Assembly (NCBI GenBank): GCA_945859605.1
Contig: OX243827.1
Coordinates: 21,206,862-21,270,861 of the forward strand
Direction of reading: 5' to 3'
Length of the DNA: 64,000 nt
Source: Lumbricus rubellus
Taxonomy: Eukaryota; Annelida; Clitellata; Crassiclitellata; Lumbricidae
Shown here: one piece after another, positions 10,493 to 22,866 of the stretch
Numbering within the stretch: the stretch's first letter is position 1
How the letters are laid out: each line of letters opens with the position of its first letter
Notes under the pieces: generated by a model
Told to the model about the DNA's origin: nothing
What the model saw: only the letters and a program-made list of their open reading frames with translations
Databases searched by the model: none
Program-made: the position numbers and the translations under genes

Positions 10493-10757
10493 TATAGAAC
10501 TCCGCCACTATAGTTGCACTCTGACAGTGCCAGTCCCAAGCTTGGATAACGGAGTAGGGAGACACTAATAATCATCATTGATATGGCAGTGTCGTTAAAC
10601 AGTAACAAGCAAGCATGGATCTTATGATAGTAGTTATAGCAGTATAGTTTCGGTTTAACGACAAGTCTGTGTGATAACAAATTTCATTAGCGTCGCCCTC
10701 CTCCTTTATCCAGGCTTGGGACTGGCACTGGCATAGTGCAAACAGTGGCGGAGTTGA
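10493..10757. repeat. Inverted pair of repeat R1 (copies c and d)
   Basis: A minus-strand R1 copy (about 10497-10610) and a plus-strand R1 copy (about 10655-10755) face each other. The whole reads as a palindrome with outer ends AACTCCGCCACT and AGTGGCGGAGTT. It could be a foldback element made of two R1 units or two independent insertions. Confidence 0.6.
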
Positions 10758-10992
10758 TCTTACTTAAACGTTTTAAAAGGAAGACACACTTTCTATATTT
10801 GTAAACGAAGTGCGGCTGGATTGATTTTCGTGAAAGACTATTTTGAAGATTGCTTTTGCTATCGATCTGCTAACGGCTGTGGAATTCCTATGATCAACAA
10901 TCATATAAATCGTAGTTGACGCCGTCTTCTTGATCGCTAATCTGTCTGTGATTTCAAAGGCAAACAGGCGTATACGTGTACTTCCGCATAAT

Positions 10993-10993
<1 letters not shown>

Positions 10994-11061
<68 letters not shown>

Positions 11062-11590
11062 TACTGTGTACGCATGCATTCAAGTTTGCATGCATGAAAC
11101 AGATGTAATGCGTACATAAATACACACGCTCAGTCGCACACAAACGCATAGGCACACACACACGCACGCGTGCACAGTGCACACACACAAATTCATAAGT
11201 GGGTGCATACATACACACATACAAAGAAAACGCACGCACACACAGACACAAACCTACACACACACGCACACACACATGTATTTATTAATCTTGTGTTGTC
11301 TGTGTGTTTGTGTGTGAGTGTGCATGCATTGAGAAGGAAGGTGCACACGTGTTATCAATGCTTGAAAGCTGTTCTGTTGGTGGGTGCTGATGCTGGTTGG
11401 GGTGGGGGTGTGGGTGGGGGCGGGTGGAGAGTGCTTTTGAGAAGATCAAGAGCTGCTGCTGTATTAATTCATTGGACGGATAAACAGACTTAGACTACAG
11501 CTATATCTAGTATCTGCTGTGTATAGGATATAATGTGTGTGCCATGCTAGTCTCGCATGTGTTCACTGTATTTGTTGTGTGTGTACTGTA

Positions 11591-11632
<42 letters not shown>

Positions 11633-11960
11633 TACTGTATTTGTGTGTGTGTGTGTGTGTGTGTTTATGCGTGTGGCATTGGATGTATGTGTGTGATGTG
11701 TGTGTTTTCTTTGTATGCGTGTATAATTATATGCACCAACGTATGAATTTGTGTTTATGTGTCATTGTGTATGTTTTGTGTGTGTGAATGTTTTTGCGTA
11801 TGAATGCATGTATGTGCATGTATGCACGTATGTATGTGTGTTCATGCATGTGTGTGATTGTACATGTACGGTTTTTTGTGTGTATGTATGCATGAAATGT
11901 GTGTGTGTTAATGTGTATGTGTGTGTGTGCATGTATGTGATTGAGTTAATCTGTTTCTGT
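10994..11960. repeat. TG/CA dinucleotide-rich tract
   Basis: A pure (TG)n of about 65 bp lies at 10994-11060, CA-rich DNA at 11120-11280, and imperfect TG-rich DNA at 11530-11960. All long Cys/Val or His/Thr frames here are repeat readings. Between them, 11300-11520 is ordinary sequence with a G-rich patch near 11398-11430. Confidence 0.85.
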
Positions 11961-12394
11961 AATTACGTTCTGTGGGTCGGATGTGTTGCAATGTATGAGT
12001 AACTTGTCTTTGTTGTTCATCATAATTACCAGACTCATAAAGGGAAAGACCCAACTATGTTATGACCAACAATAAACAGAAGGATATAGACGGACGTACA
12101 GATACACACAGACAGACAGACAGTCTGGGAAATGTGAGAAAGCGTTATAAAGATCAGTTCAGAGAAGGAGAGAGAGAGAGAGAGACGTAGACAGACAGAC
12201 ATACAGACAGACTGACGTAATGCGACTTGTAGAGCGGCTGTTGTGTCGTCGGTGCGTCGTTGTTGTCTGCTGTTGAATTAGCCTCCCTCCACCCTCTGCC
12301 CCCCCTGCCCCCCTCCGCCTCGGTCCTGTGGTCTTTGTGTGATCTTTTAATTGCTTGTAATTGGTTCTGCAACTAAATTTAGATCAGACTGAAT

Positions 12395-12494
12395 CACAAG
12401 GAGGATGCGGAATAGGAATTGGATGAATAGAAATAGGAAGAATAGGCAATAGTTGGAATATATATAGAAATAGGAAGAATAGGCAACAGTAGGA

Positions 12495-12525
<31 letters not shown>

Positions 12526-12660
12526 GAAATAGGAAGAATATTTTAGGCAAAAGTAGGAATGTATAAAAAATAATATATATATATTTCTATTTCTACTATT
12601 GCCTATTTTTCCTATTTATATATATATATCGGAAAAATAGGAATAGGGAAAATAATTTTT
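12395..12660. repeat. AT-rich repeat with an inverted end
   Basis: The word AGAAATAGGAAGAATAGGCA recurs at about 45- to 65-bp spacing with (TA)n between copies. Its inverse, TTTCTATTTCTACTATTGCC, follows at about 12583-12605, so the block can fold into a hairpin. Confidence 0.55.
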
Positions 12661-12675
12661 ACGTACCGGTAATCA

Positions 12676-12970
12676 GAAATCGTGCGACCTGGTGGCGGAC
12701 CGGTAACGCGTCCGCTCACAGAGCGGAAGGTTGCGGGTTCGAATCCGGGTAACGACCTTGGGCAAGTTGTTCACGCACACGTGCCTCTGTCACCAAGCAG
12801 TATAATTTGGTACCGGCGTAAGCTGGGAAGTAAACAGCAAGTCCTGCGATACACTGGCCCCGTGTCCAGGACCTTGGGATTCGTCCATTGTTGGCTCAGG
12901 GCTATGGAAAAGGAGATGAGCGCCTCCCTGTGTTCCTCATGGAACGGGATGGGACTTTACTTTTTTTACT
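12676..12970 (+). mobile_element. tRNA-derived SINE (family S2)
   Basis: An A-box-like GGTGGCGGACCGG lies near 12690-12705 and a perfect B box, GGTTCGAATCC, at 12737-12747, with tRNA-like spacing and a stem-like GCGGAAGGTTGC. A body of about 200 bp ends in a T-rich stretch near 12965. The open frame across it is incidental. The body differs from S1, so it is a separate family. Confidence 0.65.
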
Positions 12971-13476
12971 AATCAGAAATCGGGGCCCAACCCTGTTTAA
13001 GCTGTTGCTTTAATTTGTAGGTTTCCGTTTGTCTTGATCAGTTGATATGTAATTTGTTGACATGAGTTCAAGCATAATAAACATAATAAACATACAATAA
13101 GCATAATAAATATTAACATTAACCCTCAATTAAGATGAATAAGATTTGGAGAACTTTGAGGAATAGGAGGGATATGATTTGGAGGAATAGGATAGGTGGA
13201 ACAGGAATAGGAGGAATAGGAATAGGAGGAATAAGGAGATGACAAGGGGCAGCAGGATGAGGACTGAGGAGAAGGAGTATGAATAGAACTGACCAGTAGG
13301 AAGGAGAGGAGGATGTGTAGAGATAGAGGAGGAGAAGGGTGGTGTGTAGAGGGAGTCTAGGACAATACCCCCCCGGACAAAACCCCCCGGACAAAACCCC
13401 CCGGACAAAACCCCCCCGGACAAAACCCCCCCGGTATAAAACCCCCCCGGACAAAACCCCCCCACACACATGCAAA

Positions 13477-14086
13477 CATACATACATACATACATACATA
13501 CATACATACATACATACATACATACATACATACATACATACATACATACATACATACATACATACATACATACATACATACATACATACATACATACATA
13601 CATACATACATACATACATACATACATACATACATACATACATACATACATACATACATACATACATACATACATACATACATACATACATACATACATA
13701 CATACATACATACATACATACATACATACATACATACATACATACATACATACATACATACATACATACATACATACATACATACATACATACATACATA
13801 CATACATACATACATACATACATACATACATACATACATACATACATACATACATACATACATACATACATACATACATACATACATACATACATACATA
13901 CATACATACATACATACATACATACATACATACATACATACATACATACATACATACATACATACATACATACATACATACATACATACATACATACATA
14001 CATACATACATACATACATACATACATACATACATACATACATACATACATACATACATACATACATACATACATACATACATACA
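13477..14086 (+). repeat. (ATAC)n microsatellite of about 610 bp
   Basis: A nearly perfect tetranucleotide run of about 150 units inside FB1. The period of 4 gives open frames of hundreds of residues on both strands (Tyr-Ile-His-Thr and Met-Tyr-Val-Cys repeats), none of them genes. Confidence 0.95.
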
Positions 14087-14290
14087 TGCATACATGCATA
14101 CATGCATACATGCATACATGCATACATGCATACATGCATACATGCATACATGCATACATGCATACATGCATACATGCATACATGCATACATGCATACATG
14201 CATACATGCATACATGCATACATGCATACATGCATACATGCATACATGCATACATGCATACATGCATACATGCATACATGCATACATACA
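14087..14290 (+). repeat. (ATGCATAC)n higher-order microsatellite, about 25 units
   Basis: An 8-bp unit with a palindromic ATGCAT core, probably arisen from the adjoining (ATAC)n by one substitution in alternate units and then amplified. Interrupted ATAC, ATGC and ACAC repeats continue to about 14750. Confidence 0.9.
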
Positions 14291-15063
14291 TACATACATA
14301 CATACATAAATACATAAATACATACATGCATGCATGCATGCATACATACATACATACATACATACATACATACATACATACATACATACATACATACATA
14401 CATACATACATACATACAACATACATACATACATACTTGCATGCATGCATACATACATACATACACACATATACATACGTACGCACATACTCGCATATGT
14501 ACATACATTCATATTCACACATGCATACATACATACATCCACACATATTTATATATACACACGCATACGTAGATACAATATACAATTATACATGCATGCA
14601 TATATACACATAACACACGCATGCATATATACATGCGCACATACATGCATACATACGTACATATATACATTACATACATACATATACGCATACAAACATA
14701 CACACACACATACATACATGCATACATTGTACATACATACATGCATACATACAAACTTAAACAGAATTATATATACATGATGAACAAATAATTGTCAAAT
14801 ATGTGTGTATTCATGCATGAATGTTTGTGTGCATATTTGTATGTATGTATGTACATGTATGTATGTACATGTATGTATGTATGTATGTATGTATGTATGT
14901 ATGTATGTATGTATTTTTGCATGTGAGTGGGGGGGTTTTGTCCGGGGGGGTTTTATACCGGGGGGGTTTTGTCCGGGGGGGTTTTGTCCGGGGGGGTTTT
15001 GTCCGGGGGGTATTGTCCTGCTCCCGTGTAGAGTAATGGGAGGACAGTGTGGAACATAGATAG

Positions 15064-15535
<472 letters not shown>

Positions 15536-15539
15536 AACC

Positions 15540-16080
15540 AGAAGGATCGTAATTGCATTTGCTTCGTTGACCGCCGCGGGTGCATCTGCGATCGGCTTCA
15601 GAGGCGGGAGAGGTCGGAGGAGGGACATAGGGAGGGAGCAGTGGGTGGGTGGGGGGTGGATGGAGGGGAGAGGGCATTGGCAGCTGCCCGGTCGTTGGTC
15701 TCAGTGCTTTCACGATGCTCTTCCAGTCTGTAGCTGTGGCGGCGGCGCTTGATTTATTGGTCTTTGGGGTGGGTGGGATGGGGGATTTTGGGGTTGCAGT
15801 GGCTATGGAGGAGCAGGAGGATGCCGTTCGTGGTGTACGCTTGTGACGACGGTTTGGCCAGGAATCAACCGATTGTGGGGAGGGTGCTAGCTTAACAGAC
15901 GATGGTACATGCACACATACATGCACCTGCACATACGCACACACACACACACACACACAAACATACAGACAGACACACCCAGCAGATGGGCACAAGCGCA
16001 CTCGCGCGCACGCACACGCACACACACACACTTACACACACACACACACACTGAGTGTCCCAGCCACTGTGCAATGGTGT
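15540..16080. other. Non-coding DNA with a G-rich patch and CA repeats
   Basis: 15540-15850 is G-rich with GGTGGG tracts and no recognisable protein. 15905-16050 is CA-rich microsatellite. Confidence 0.5.
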
Positions 16081-16150
16081 CCACAATGTCCATCAAATGT
16101 CCACTATGTCCATCAAATGTCCAATATGTCCATCAAATGTCCACTAGTTT
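16079..16150 (+). repeat. Short minisatellite, unit about 20 bp (TGTCCATCAAATGTCCACTA)
   Basis: Three and a half tandem copies of a TGTCCATCAAATGTCC unit with minor changes. Confidence 0.75.
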
Positions 16151-16480
16151 TCCGATAAGCGCGCTTGATCAGACCTTGATCGGACCGGTTGTCGATATGT
16201 GACGTGATGGGAACTTATTGGCTTCTCTTAACTGACTTATATAACAGACCAGGGTCGAAAGTTATGGGCCTAGTGTATGTCGTACTCCAAGCACAAATAT
16301 GGTATAATCCCGTTTAACGATTGCAGACAACTGACTTGTTCTGAGAGTTTTGCTGGCTATGGACCCAGGCCTATGGTTGGTTGACTAGCCTTGCTACTGA
16401 CGATTGATTGGCTGGTGTATAATCAAATCTTCAGTTGGCGCCTATAGTTGGATGTGCTCCTGCCACTGTTTGTCCTGAAA

Positions 16481-16595
16481 ATGGTTGACCTGGAGAGGTT
16501 GACCTGGAGAGGTTGACCTGGAATGGTTGACTTGAAGAGGTTGACCTGGAGATGTTGACCTGGAGGGGTTGACCTGGAGGGGTTGACCTTTATGG
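16481..16595 (+). repeat. 15-bp minisatellite of GGTTGACCTGGAGAG, about eight copies
   Basis: Each unit contains TGACCT, the complement of the nuclear-receptor half site AGGTCA, so the array presents about eight half sites at fixed 15-bp spacing. The repeat is certain; any regulatory role is inference. Confidence 0.75.
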
Positions 16596-16744
16596 CGTGA
16601 CCTTAACATTAAGATATATTTGTTATGCGTTGGCAGTGGTGTCTATTGTTGACGTGGAGGACGCTATTCTAAGCTAAGTCATGAGCCAATCAATTTACAA
16701 AGTATTTCATTTTATTATTGTATTGCAGGCCTATTGTACTTATC

Positions 16745-16880
16745 ATAGCTAAGTTGGGTAATGGGTGCACACTGAGCAGCAGAAATCTCGAACCAGATTT
16801 CTGCCCTGCAGTGGGGGGATTCTAACCATGTTCCCACGAGCGACGGCCCGCCACGCTCACCACTACACTACGGAGCACCC
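16745..16880 (-). mobile_element. tRNA-derived SINE (family S3)
   Basis: The minus strand reads GTGCTCCGTAGTGTAGTGGTG (A-box region), then GGTTAGAATCCC (B box), about 45 bp apart as in a tRNA. A degenerate tail follows. The mismatch at B-box position 5 shows decay. Confidence 0.55.
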
Positions 16881-17034
16881 CGGGAAGAGAGTTGGGTAAA
16901 AAACGGGACAAACACGACTGTAATCAAAACTGGCGTATATGGTCGTAATGCCGCATTAGCCGACAGTTGTGTACGTAGATGGTTTTAGCTGACTGCATGC
17001 GACCACCGACTGAAAGGCTCAAAATGTCTACATA

Positions 17035-17165
17035 TCTGTCTTCTGTGTGTGTGTGTGTCTGTCTGTGTATGTCTGTCTGTCTATGTATGTCTATTTGTCT
17101 GTTTCTGTCTGTCTGTGTGTGTATCTGTGTGTCTCTGTCTGTCTGTTTGTGTCTGTTCGTACAGC
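17035..17165 (+). repeat. TGTG/TCTG microsatellite
   Basis: Imperfect run of TGTCTG and TGTG units; non-coding. Confidence 0.8.
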
Positions 17166-17429
17166 AGCACTAACGTTGTCTAACGTTCTACTGTTCGGCA
17201 CACGTTTCAGATTTGTCATTTAAAACGTCAGTTTAGTGGTTGTTCAGTGGATATGGAATTACTGCCAGCACTTGAAATGCGAGAACGTTCGTGATGGTTT
17301 TGGCATGAGGGTGGCTGGGGAGGGGTCGTGGGATGTGGTTTGTGTACTGGTATAAGGATGGGTTTGTGTTTGAGTATAGGGTATACATGAAGAGGTATCT
17401 GATTTGTTTGAGTGGTTCTTTTGCCAATC

Positions 17430-17775
17430 AGGTTTTAAGGTTGGCTTTTGTGGTTTTATGGTTTATGATGTGGTTTATGTACCAATTTAGCCAATAAAGG
17501 TATAAGGTTTGGTTTATGTGGTTTTATGGTTTAGTTGCCAATGAATGAAGGTATAAGATTTGGTTTATTTAGTCTGATAGTTTAGGTACCAAGTTAGTTG
17601 GTTTATGTGGTTGAATGGTTAAAGTACCAATGAAGGTATAAGATTTGGTTTATTAAATAGTTTGATGGTTTAAGTACAATTGAAGGTGTAATGTTGTCGT
17701 ATTTAGTCTGATAGTTTAGTTGCCAATTAAGGTGTAAGGTTGGCTTATGTGGTTTGATGGTTTAAGTACCTGTTT
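17430..17775 (+). repeat. Degenerate tandem repeat, unit about 60 bp
   Basis: Words such as AAGGTATAAG, TTTGGTTTAT and TGATGGTTTA recur five or six times in the same order with indels. No gene is seen between here and 18400. Confidence 0.6.
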
Positions 17776-18416
17776 CTGGTCCATGCACTAGTCACGGTAT
17801 AAAACATTGACTTAAAATGTACGAGTACAATGTACATTATATATATATATATACATGTATGTAGTTGGATGATTCATATATCCTATTTAATTGATTGAAT
17901 TGGTGTTGTGAGGTTGTCTTATTATCTGCTTTCTTCTTTGCTTCAGTAATCGACCAATTGATTGATTGAATGATGATTTATTGAGCAATACAACATGCAG
18001 CTGAACTGCATGTGTTGCGCTTATACTACGTAGATCGACGCATGATGTATACTTCAGATTTCAAGGGCCCGGCTGCCTGCCGTCAGTACTTGTTGTCCTA
18101 ATGAACGCCTCTGAAAAGCAAGAGGCACATATTGTAAATCTCAGATACCTATAGGAACAATAATGGGCCCTCTGTCTAGTGGGACAATAATGGGCCTCCT
18201 ATCTAGGGGACCCGTCCCTTCAGGTGGCCTATTGTTTCCAAAATTAACTGCCTTATAAGCTTTTTGTATTTAAATTCTTTGTTGTATCTTTGTTGTTTTT
18301 GCTGATCATTCATTCATTGTTACACGCTTCTTCTGTTTGACGACCGTATATATAGTTTGTTGATTTATCAATTTTTCCATGGATTTACATTGAGATTGTG
18401 AAACGCTTGCAGTGCA

Positions 18417-18515
18417 TGTATGTATGTATGTATGTATGTATGTATGCATGTATGTGAGTGTATGTATGAATGATGTATGTATGTATGTATGTATGTATGT
18501 ATGTATGTATGTATG

Positions 18516-18545
<30 letters not shown>
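18417..18545 (+). repeat. (GTAT)n microsatellite
   Basis: Interrupted in its left third and nearly pure from about 18473. Confidence 0.9.
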
Positions 18546-18547
<2 letters not shown>

Positions 18548-18807
18548 CTATGTATGTATGACATTTTATGACATTGTATGACATTGTATGTTTAATTGTA
18601 TATGGAGTCCTTTTATGGACATTTATATAGCACCTTCAAAGTTCTTTCAATAACCTCACAAAGGCGCTTAACGTAGGCATACACGACAGTTCTAAGCAAG
18701 TGCGTCTTAAGTGACTTTGAGAATGTTTTTGACATACAATGCAGTGTAGTATCACGTATTGTTAATGGAAGACAGTTTTGGTTGAATGTAATATCTTTCG
18801 TGGGTGG

Positions 18808-19020
18808 AGGGGGTGTCGAGATAGTCTAGTGGTTTTGGGTACTAGACCGTCGACTGGGAAGTCAATGGTTCAATTCCTCACCAGTGCAGAAATCATTTCC
18901 GGATTTCTCCTCCAGTTGCGCCACCTCCAACTCACCTATGATGAGTGCATTGACTGTAGGATGTTGGTGGGAGGATCGGACGACGACGGATGCCTAGATT
19001 CTCTCTCACGGGATGACTAA
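18808..19020 (+). mobile_element. tRNA-derived SINE (family S4)
   Basis: GATAGTCTAGTGGTTTTGGG (A box) is followed about 40 bp later by GGTTCAATTCC (B box, 18869-18879). A body of about 130 bp ends near ACTAAATTAAGCAG. The open frame through it is incidental. Confidence 0.6.
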
Positions 19021-19044
19021 ATTAAGCAGACCTGTGATCAATGT

Positions 19045-19150
19045 TCTCATTATGGATCCACTCTGATCCGACCTAGAAATCTGACCTGCCCTGGATACAT
19101 GACACTCTGATCCGACCTAGAAAGTTGACCTGCCCTCGATACATGACATT
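19045..19150 (+). repeat. Two tandem copies of a unit of about 52 bp
   Basis: CTCTGATCCGACCTAGAAA, then TGACCTGCCCT and GATACATGACA, occur twice in succession with few differences. Confidence 0.65.
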
Positions 19151-19199
19151 CATTTGACCTAGAAATTCGTCACACATCCTTAAAATATTATGCCTAGCC

Positions 19200-20110
19200 A
19201 AATGCTCCAGTGTTCTAACGAAGGTCTGCAATAACAACAGGTCCTTGGCCCTCTAGGCTTTCTGTACCTGACCATGATAGTTGATACACTCCACCGCTCC
19301 ACCCCCCTCCCCACCACCCGACCTGAACCTGTTGACTTTTGATCTGTGAACTGGGACGAGGCAGGATTATACAGTAACTCCTGCGATGGTTTTTCTTTTC
19401 CTTTGTGACCTGGTGCAACCGAAGCAGCGTTAACAGCTTGCCCCAATGTGTGCTGCGGGGGGGGGGGAGATGGGGTGGGGGGCGGTCGTCCGCTAAGCGA
19501 GACAGCGCCAATCCGCCAATAGTATTGAAGTGTCATTACGTTGCGTTTGTATGTACAGCTGTTCCTCCCAGCGCTCTCCCTCCCTACTCTTGCTCCAATT
19601 GACACAATGCGATGCTCGCTGGCCCCTCTGATAGATTCTAATTACAATTGTTTCAGTAATGTTTTGGTCATTGTTGAGAAGAATGAGCTCATCAATGTCA
19701 TCATGCAGGTTGTGGTAATTTATAATGATGTTGCCGGTGAACAATAGTTATTCCGTTTTTTTTATATTTCTACTTGAGTTCGACGAAGGTCATTTGAATG
19801 CATTTGTTTTTTTATTTGGAGGTTTATGTAAAAAGTGTGTCATGCGTTGACTTATTGTCTCTATTGCTATTTTTTTAATTTATTAACATGATGAGGATTT
19901 ACTATTATAATTATTTTTATAATATAATAATTATTATTGTTTTAATTATTATTATTGTTGCTAATTTATTACTGCTAATGCTACTAGTGCTACTGCTGCT
20001 GCTACTACTGCCAATGCTACTACTACTATTACTACTGCTGCTGATGCTACTACTACCAATGCTACTGCTGCTATTACAACTACTAATATCGGCATTATTA
20101 TAGTGCTATT
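19200..20110. other. Non-coding DNA with homopolymer and TAC/CTG triplet tracts
   Basis: A (G)n-rich patch lies at 19456-19482 and ATT- and CTACTG-rich DNA at 19880-20100. Open frames at 19180-19747 overlap on both strands and resemble no known family. Confidence 0.45.
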
Positions 20111-20189
20111 AATATTATTTATGCATGTATCGATCTATATAATCTTCGTCTATTATCTGCAGTCGGGATGACAAACCAGCAACCCGTTA

Positions 20190-20392
20190 CATTGCAAACA
20201 ATACATTGCAGACAATACATTGCAGACAATACATTGCAGACGATACATTGCAGACAATACATTGCAGATGATACATTGCAAACGATACATTGCAGACAAT
20301 ATATTGCAGACGATACATTGCAGACAATACATTGCAATGATACATTGCAAACAATACATTGCAAACAATGCATTGCAGACAATAGATTGCCT
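20190..20392 (+). repeat. 14-bp minisatellite ACAATACATTGCAG, about 14 copies
   Basis: Units vary at two or three positions (GACAAT, GACGAT, AACAAT), giving overlapping Cys/Met/Leu frames that are not genes. Confidence 0.85.
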
Positions 20393-20439
20393 GTAATCAA
20401 TCATCAGTATCTGAGTTGGCCATCAATCGAAGAAAGCTT

Positions 20440-20482
20440 GCTGAGCAGCAGCTGTAAGTGAAACACTTGCCCAAGGTCCTTA
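20440..20482 (-). mobile_element. Fragment of SINE family S1
   Basis: The word ACTTGCCCAAGGTCCTTAC is shared exactly with the SINE at 1197-1440 (about 1337-1355). Only about 40 bp survive. Confidence 0.5.
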
Positions 20483-20783
20483 CATTGTTACAGATATATA
20501 TATATATATATATATTATCTATATATTTATATATTATCTATACATTGTTATAAATATATATAATATGTTCATTTGATTGAGAAAAACATAACCAGTCGTC
20601 ATAATGCGACAAGCATCAATAGAGCAGCAGATAAAGTCTAGTAAACGGTTTTTGAATACCATTCGTGTTTTGAATTTTGTATTGTTCTTACTGTATATAT
20701 GTATGACTATGTATATGTGTAAACACTGTGTATGTATTTATGTATGTATGTGTGTTCATTTATATTTGTGTGCATATATATAA

Positions 20784-20817
<34 letters not shown>

Positions 20818-21066
20818 CTGTGAATGAATGTATGACCGTATAAATGTGTATTAGAATATGCGTTATTGTGTATGCATGTTTACGTATACATTATGTTTGT
20901 AAGCTTGTTTACATTAGTATCTGGGTATACGTTTGCATGTGTGTGTACTACGTGTATGCATGTATATATTCAGGATTGTGTTTATGTATATAATATGCAA
21001 TTATGCATACATGCCTCTATCTGTATGTTTTTATGTATATGTATAACGCATGCCCTTACGTATGTA

Positions 21067-21209
21067 CAGTATGAGAATTGTGGAAAAATAACTGGGGGGT
21101 TGGCCTATGATAAACTTGAAATTGGGGTATGAAAAACATACTTTAACATGGGGCTCTAAAAAGACTGGGGGGGTTGAACCCCCCAACCCCCCCGGCAATT
21201 CTCACCCTG
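21067..21209. mobile_element. hAT-type MITE, family M1 copy 3
   Basis: Starts CAGTATGAGAATTG and ends CAATTCTCACCCTG. An exact 8-bp duplication, CGTATGTA, flanks it at 21059-21066 and 21210-21217. Inner G-run/C-run palindromes (GGGGGGTTGAACCCCCC) give strong folding potential. Confidence 0.85.
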
Positions 21210-21439
21210 CGTATGTATACACTCACATGCATGTATACTATGTGCCAATGTTTACATGCGTACACGCACTTACGTATGTGCGCAGGCTGTATGCATGCGT
21301 ATACATTGTGTACATAACTATATACGTATATGTAACATTTCGATGGCACCTTTTAAGAGCCTGTCACATTCCTTTTGTTTTCATCGCTTGCCTTCTTTGC
21401 TTGTGGACACTTCTACCTGCTCAGCAATCCAGCCCCATT

Positions 21440-21620
21440 GTAGGCGTTGCTCAAGTGAGCCGCGCTCTCCCGCTCGCTCGGTCGCCGGCTCGGAGCACGC
21501 TCGGAGTGCGCTCGGTCGGGTGCGGCGTACCACGTAGCACCACTTATCAGAATGGTGGCACTTCTCGTGACGTTTGTTGAGCGAATTCAATCCATAACGA
21601 GTGACGGGCCACTCGGGGAC
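21440..21620. other. Short CpG-rich block
   Basis: GCTCGCTCGGTCGCCGGCTC-type sequence stands out from AT-rich surroundings, with a further CpG-containing stretch to about 21620. No exon or promoter motif is convincing. Confidence 0.3.
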
Positions 21621-21779
21621 CACGCGGTATACTTCTTCTTCTTCTGTGCATGCTGTACAGTGTAATGTATTAGTTGTTATGTGGACGCTGGTTCTATTGC
21701 ATGCAGTTTAAGCCATCGTTGGTGGGTTGGCAGTGAGTGTCCTGTTGGAATTTAGAACAGATTTGACTGAAGATTGTTA

Positions 21780-21915
21780 TTTTATCGTCATCATTGTCGT
21801 CGTCGTCGTTATCATCATCATCGTCGTCATCGTCGTTGTAATCGTAGTCATCATCATCATCATTATCATCATCGTTATAGTCGTCATCATCGACATCATC
21901 ATCATCGCTATCGAG
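21780..21915 (+). repeat. ATC/GTC triplet repeat
   Basis: Imperfect (ATC)n and (GTC)n, giving Ile/Val or Asp frames that are not genes. Confidence 0.85.
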
Positions 21916-22014
21916 CACCAAGGAGGAAGCCCTGGATTGGCATCTGGATTCTCATTGAAATCTGAAGGAAATCAGGGTCCTGGACGCCAGAGGAATGTGT
22001 GACTGCATGCGTGT

Positions 22015-22493
22015 GTGTATGTATGTATGTATGTATGTATGTATGTATGTATGTATGTATGTATGTATGTATGTATGTATGTATGTATGTATGTATGTAT
22101 GTATGTATGTATGTATGTATGTATGTATGTATGTATGTATGTATGTATGTATGTATGTATGTATGTATGTATGTATGTATGTATGTATGTATGTATGTAT
22201 GTATGTATGTATGTATGTATGTATGTATGTGTGTGACTGTGTGTGTGTGTGTATGTGTGACTGCATGCATGTGTGTATGCATGTGTGTATGTATGTATGT
22301 GTGTATGTGTGACTGCATTTATGTATGTATTCGTGTGTGTGTGTGTGTATGCATGTGTATAATATGTATGTATGTGTGTATGTATGTGTGTGTATATATG
22401 TATGTATGCATGCATGTATGTATGTATGTATGTATGTATGTATGTATGTATGTATGTATGTATGTATGTATGTATGTATGTATGTATGTATGT
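22015..22493 (+). repeat. (GTAT)n microsatellites
   Basis: Two nearly pure blocks (22017-22230 and 22405-22492) are separated by TGTG-rich DNA. AT dinucleotide tracts follow at 22638-22667 and 22720-22745. Confidence 0.9.
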
Positions 22494-22636
22494 GTGTGAT
22501 GGTGTTGGCAGCTGTTGTTGTTGGTGTGTAATAAAAACATTTTGCTTTGATAGCTGATGATGGACACTTTGACTTCTCATCATCTGTTTCACTTTAGAAA
22601 TGTGGTGACTGTAGCAAGATTTATATTTTTGTGTAC

Positions 22637-22670
<34 letters not shown>

Positions 22671-22866
22671 TATAATTATATACATGTATATATGTGTCTG
22701 TTTGTATGTGTTTCGTATAATATATATATATATATATATGTATATGTATATTTATTTATATGCATTATACAGAGTAGATTAATCATTAGCCTTGTAGATT
22801 TTGTCTGTGCATGCATGGGGCTGTTGTACTTGTTAAGCACATGACTTAATATCCTTTATTTAGTGC

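Larger units (their letters stand above)
13352..15025. mobile_element. Foldback transposon FB1 with GGACAAAACCCCCC arrays and an (ATAC)n interior
   Basis: The left arm (13352-13480) has about six copies of a phrase GGACAAAACCCCCC, including a variant GGTATAAAA, then CACACATGCAAACATAC. The right arm (about 14917-15025) is the same in inverse order, including the variant. Terminal words are GGAGTCTAGGACAATACC and its inverse counterpart ending GGTATTGTCCTGCTCCC. An 8-bp direct repeat, GTGTAGAG, flanks it at 13344-13351 and 15026-15033. The microsatellite is (ATAC)n next to the left arm and (GTAT)n next to the right arm, so the palindrome continues into it. No transposase is visible. Confidence 0.7.

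Noticed and set aside
12676..12760. Functional tRNA gene
   Set aside because: A and B boxes are present, but the cloverleaf stems do not close and an unrelated body continues for 200 bp, as in a SINE.
13119..14780. Open frames of up to 488 residues (Cys-Met-Tyr-Val and Tyr-Ile-His-Thr repeats)
   Set aside because: Readings of (ATAC)n and (ATGCATAC)n, whose units contain no stop in any frame.
13352..15025. CRISPR-like short repeats (GGACAAAACCCCCC)
   Set aside because: Units are contiguous without spacers, present as inverted arms, in a eukaryotic genome.
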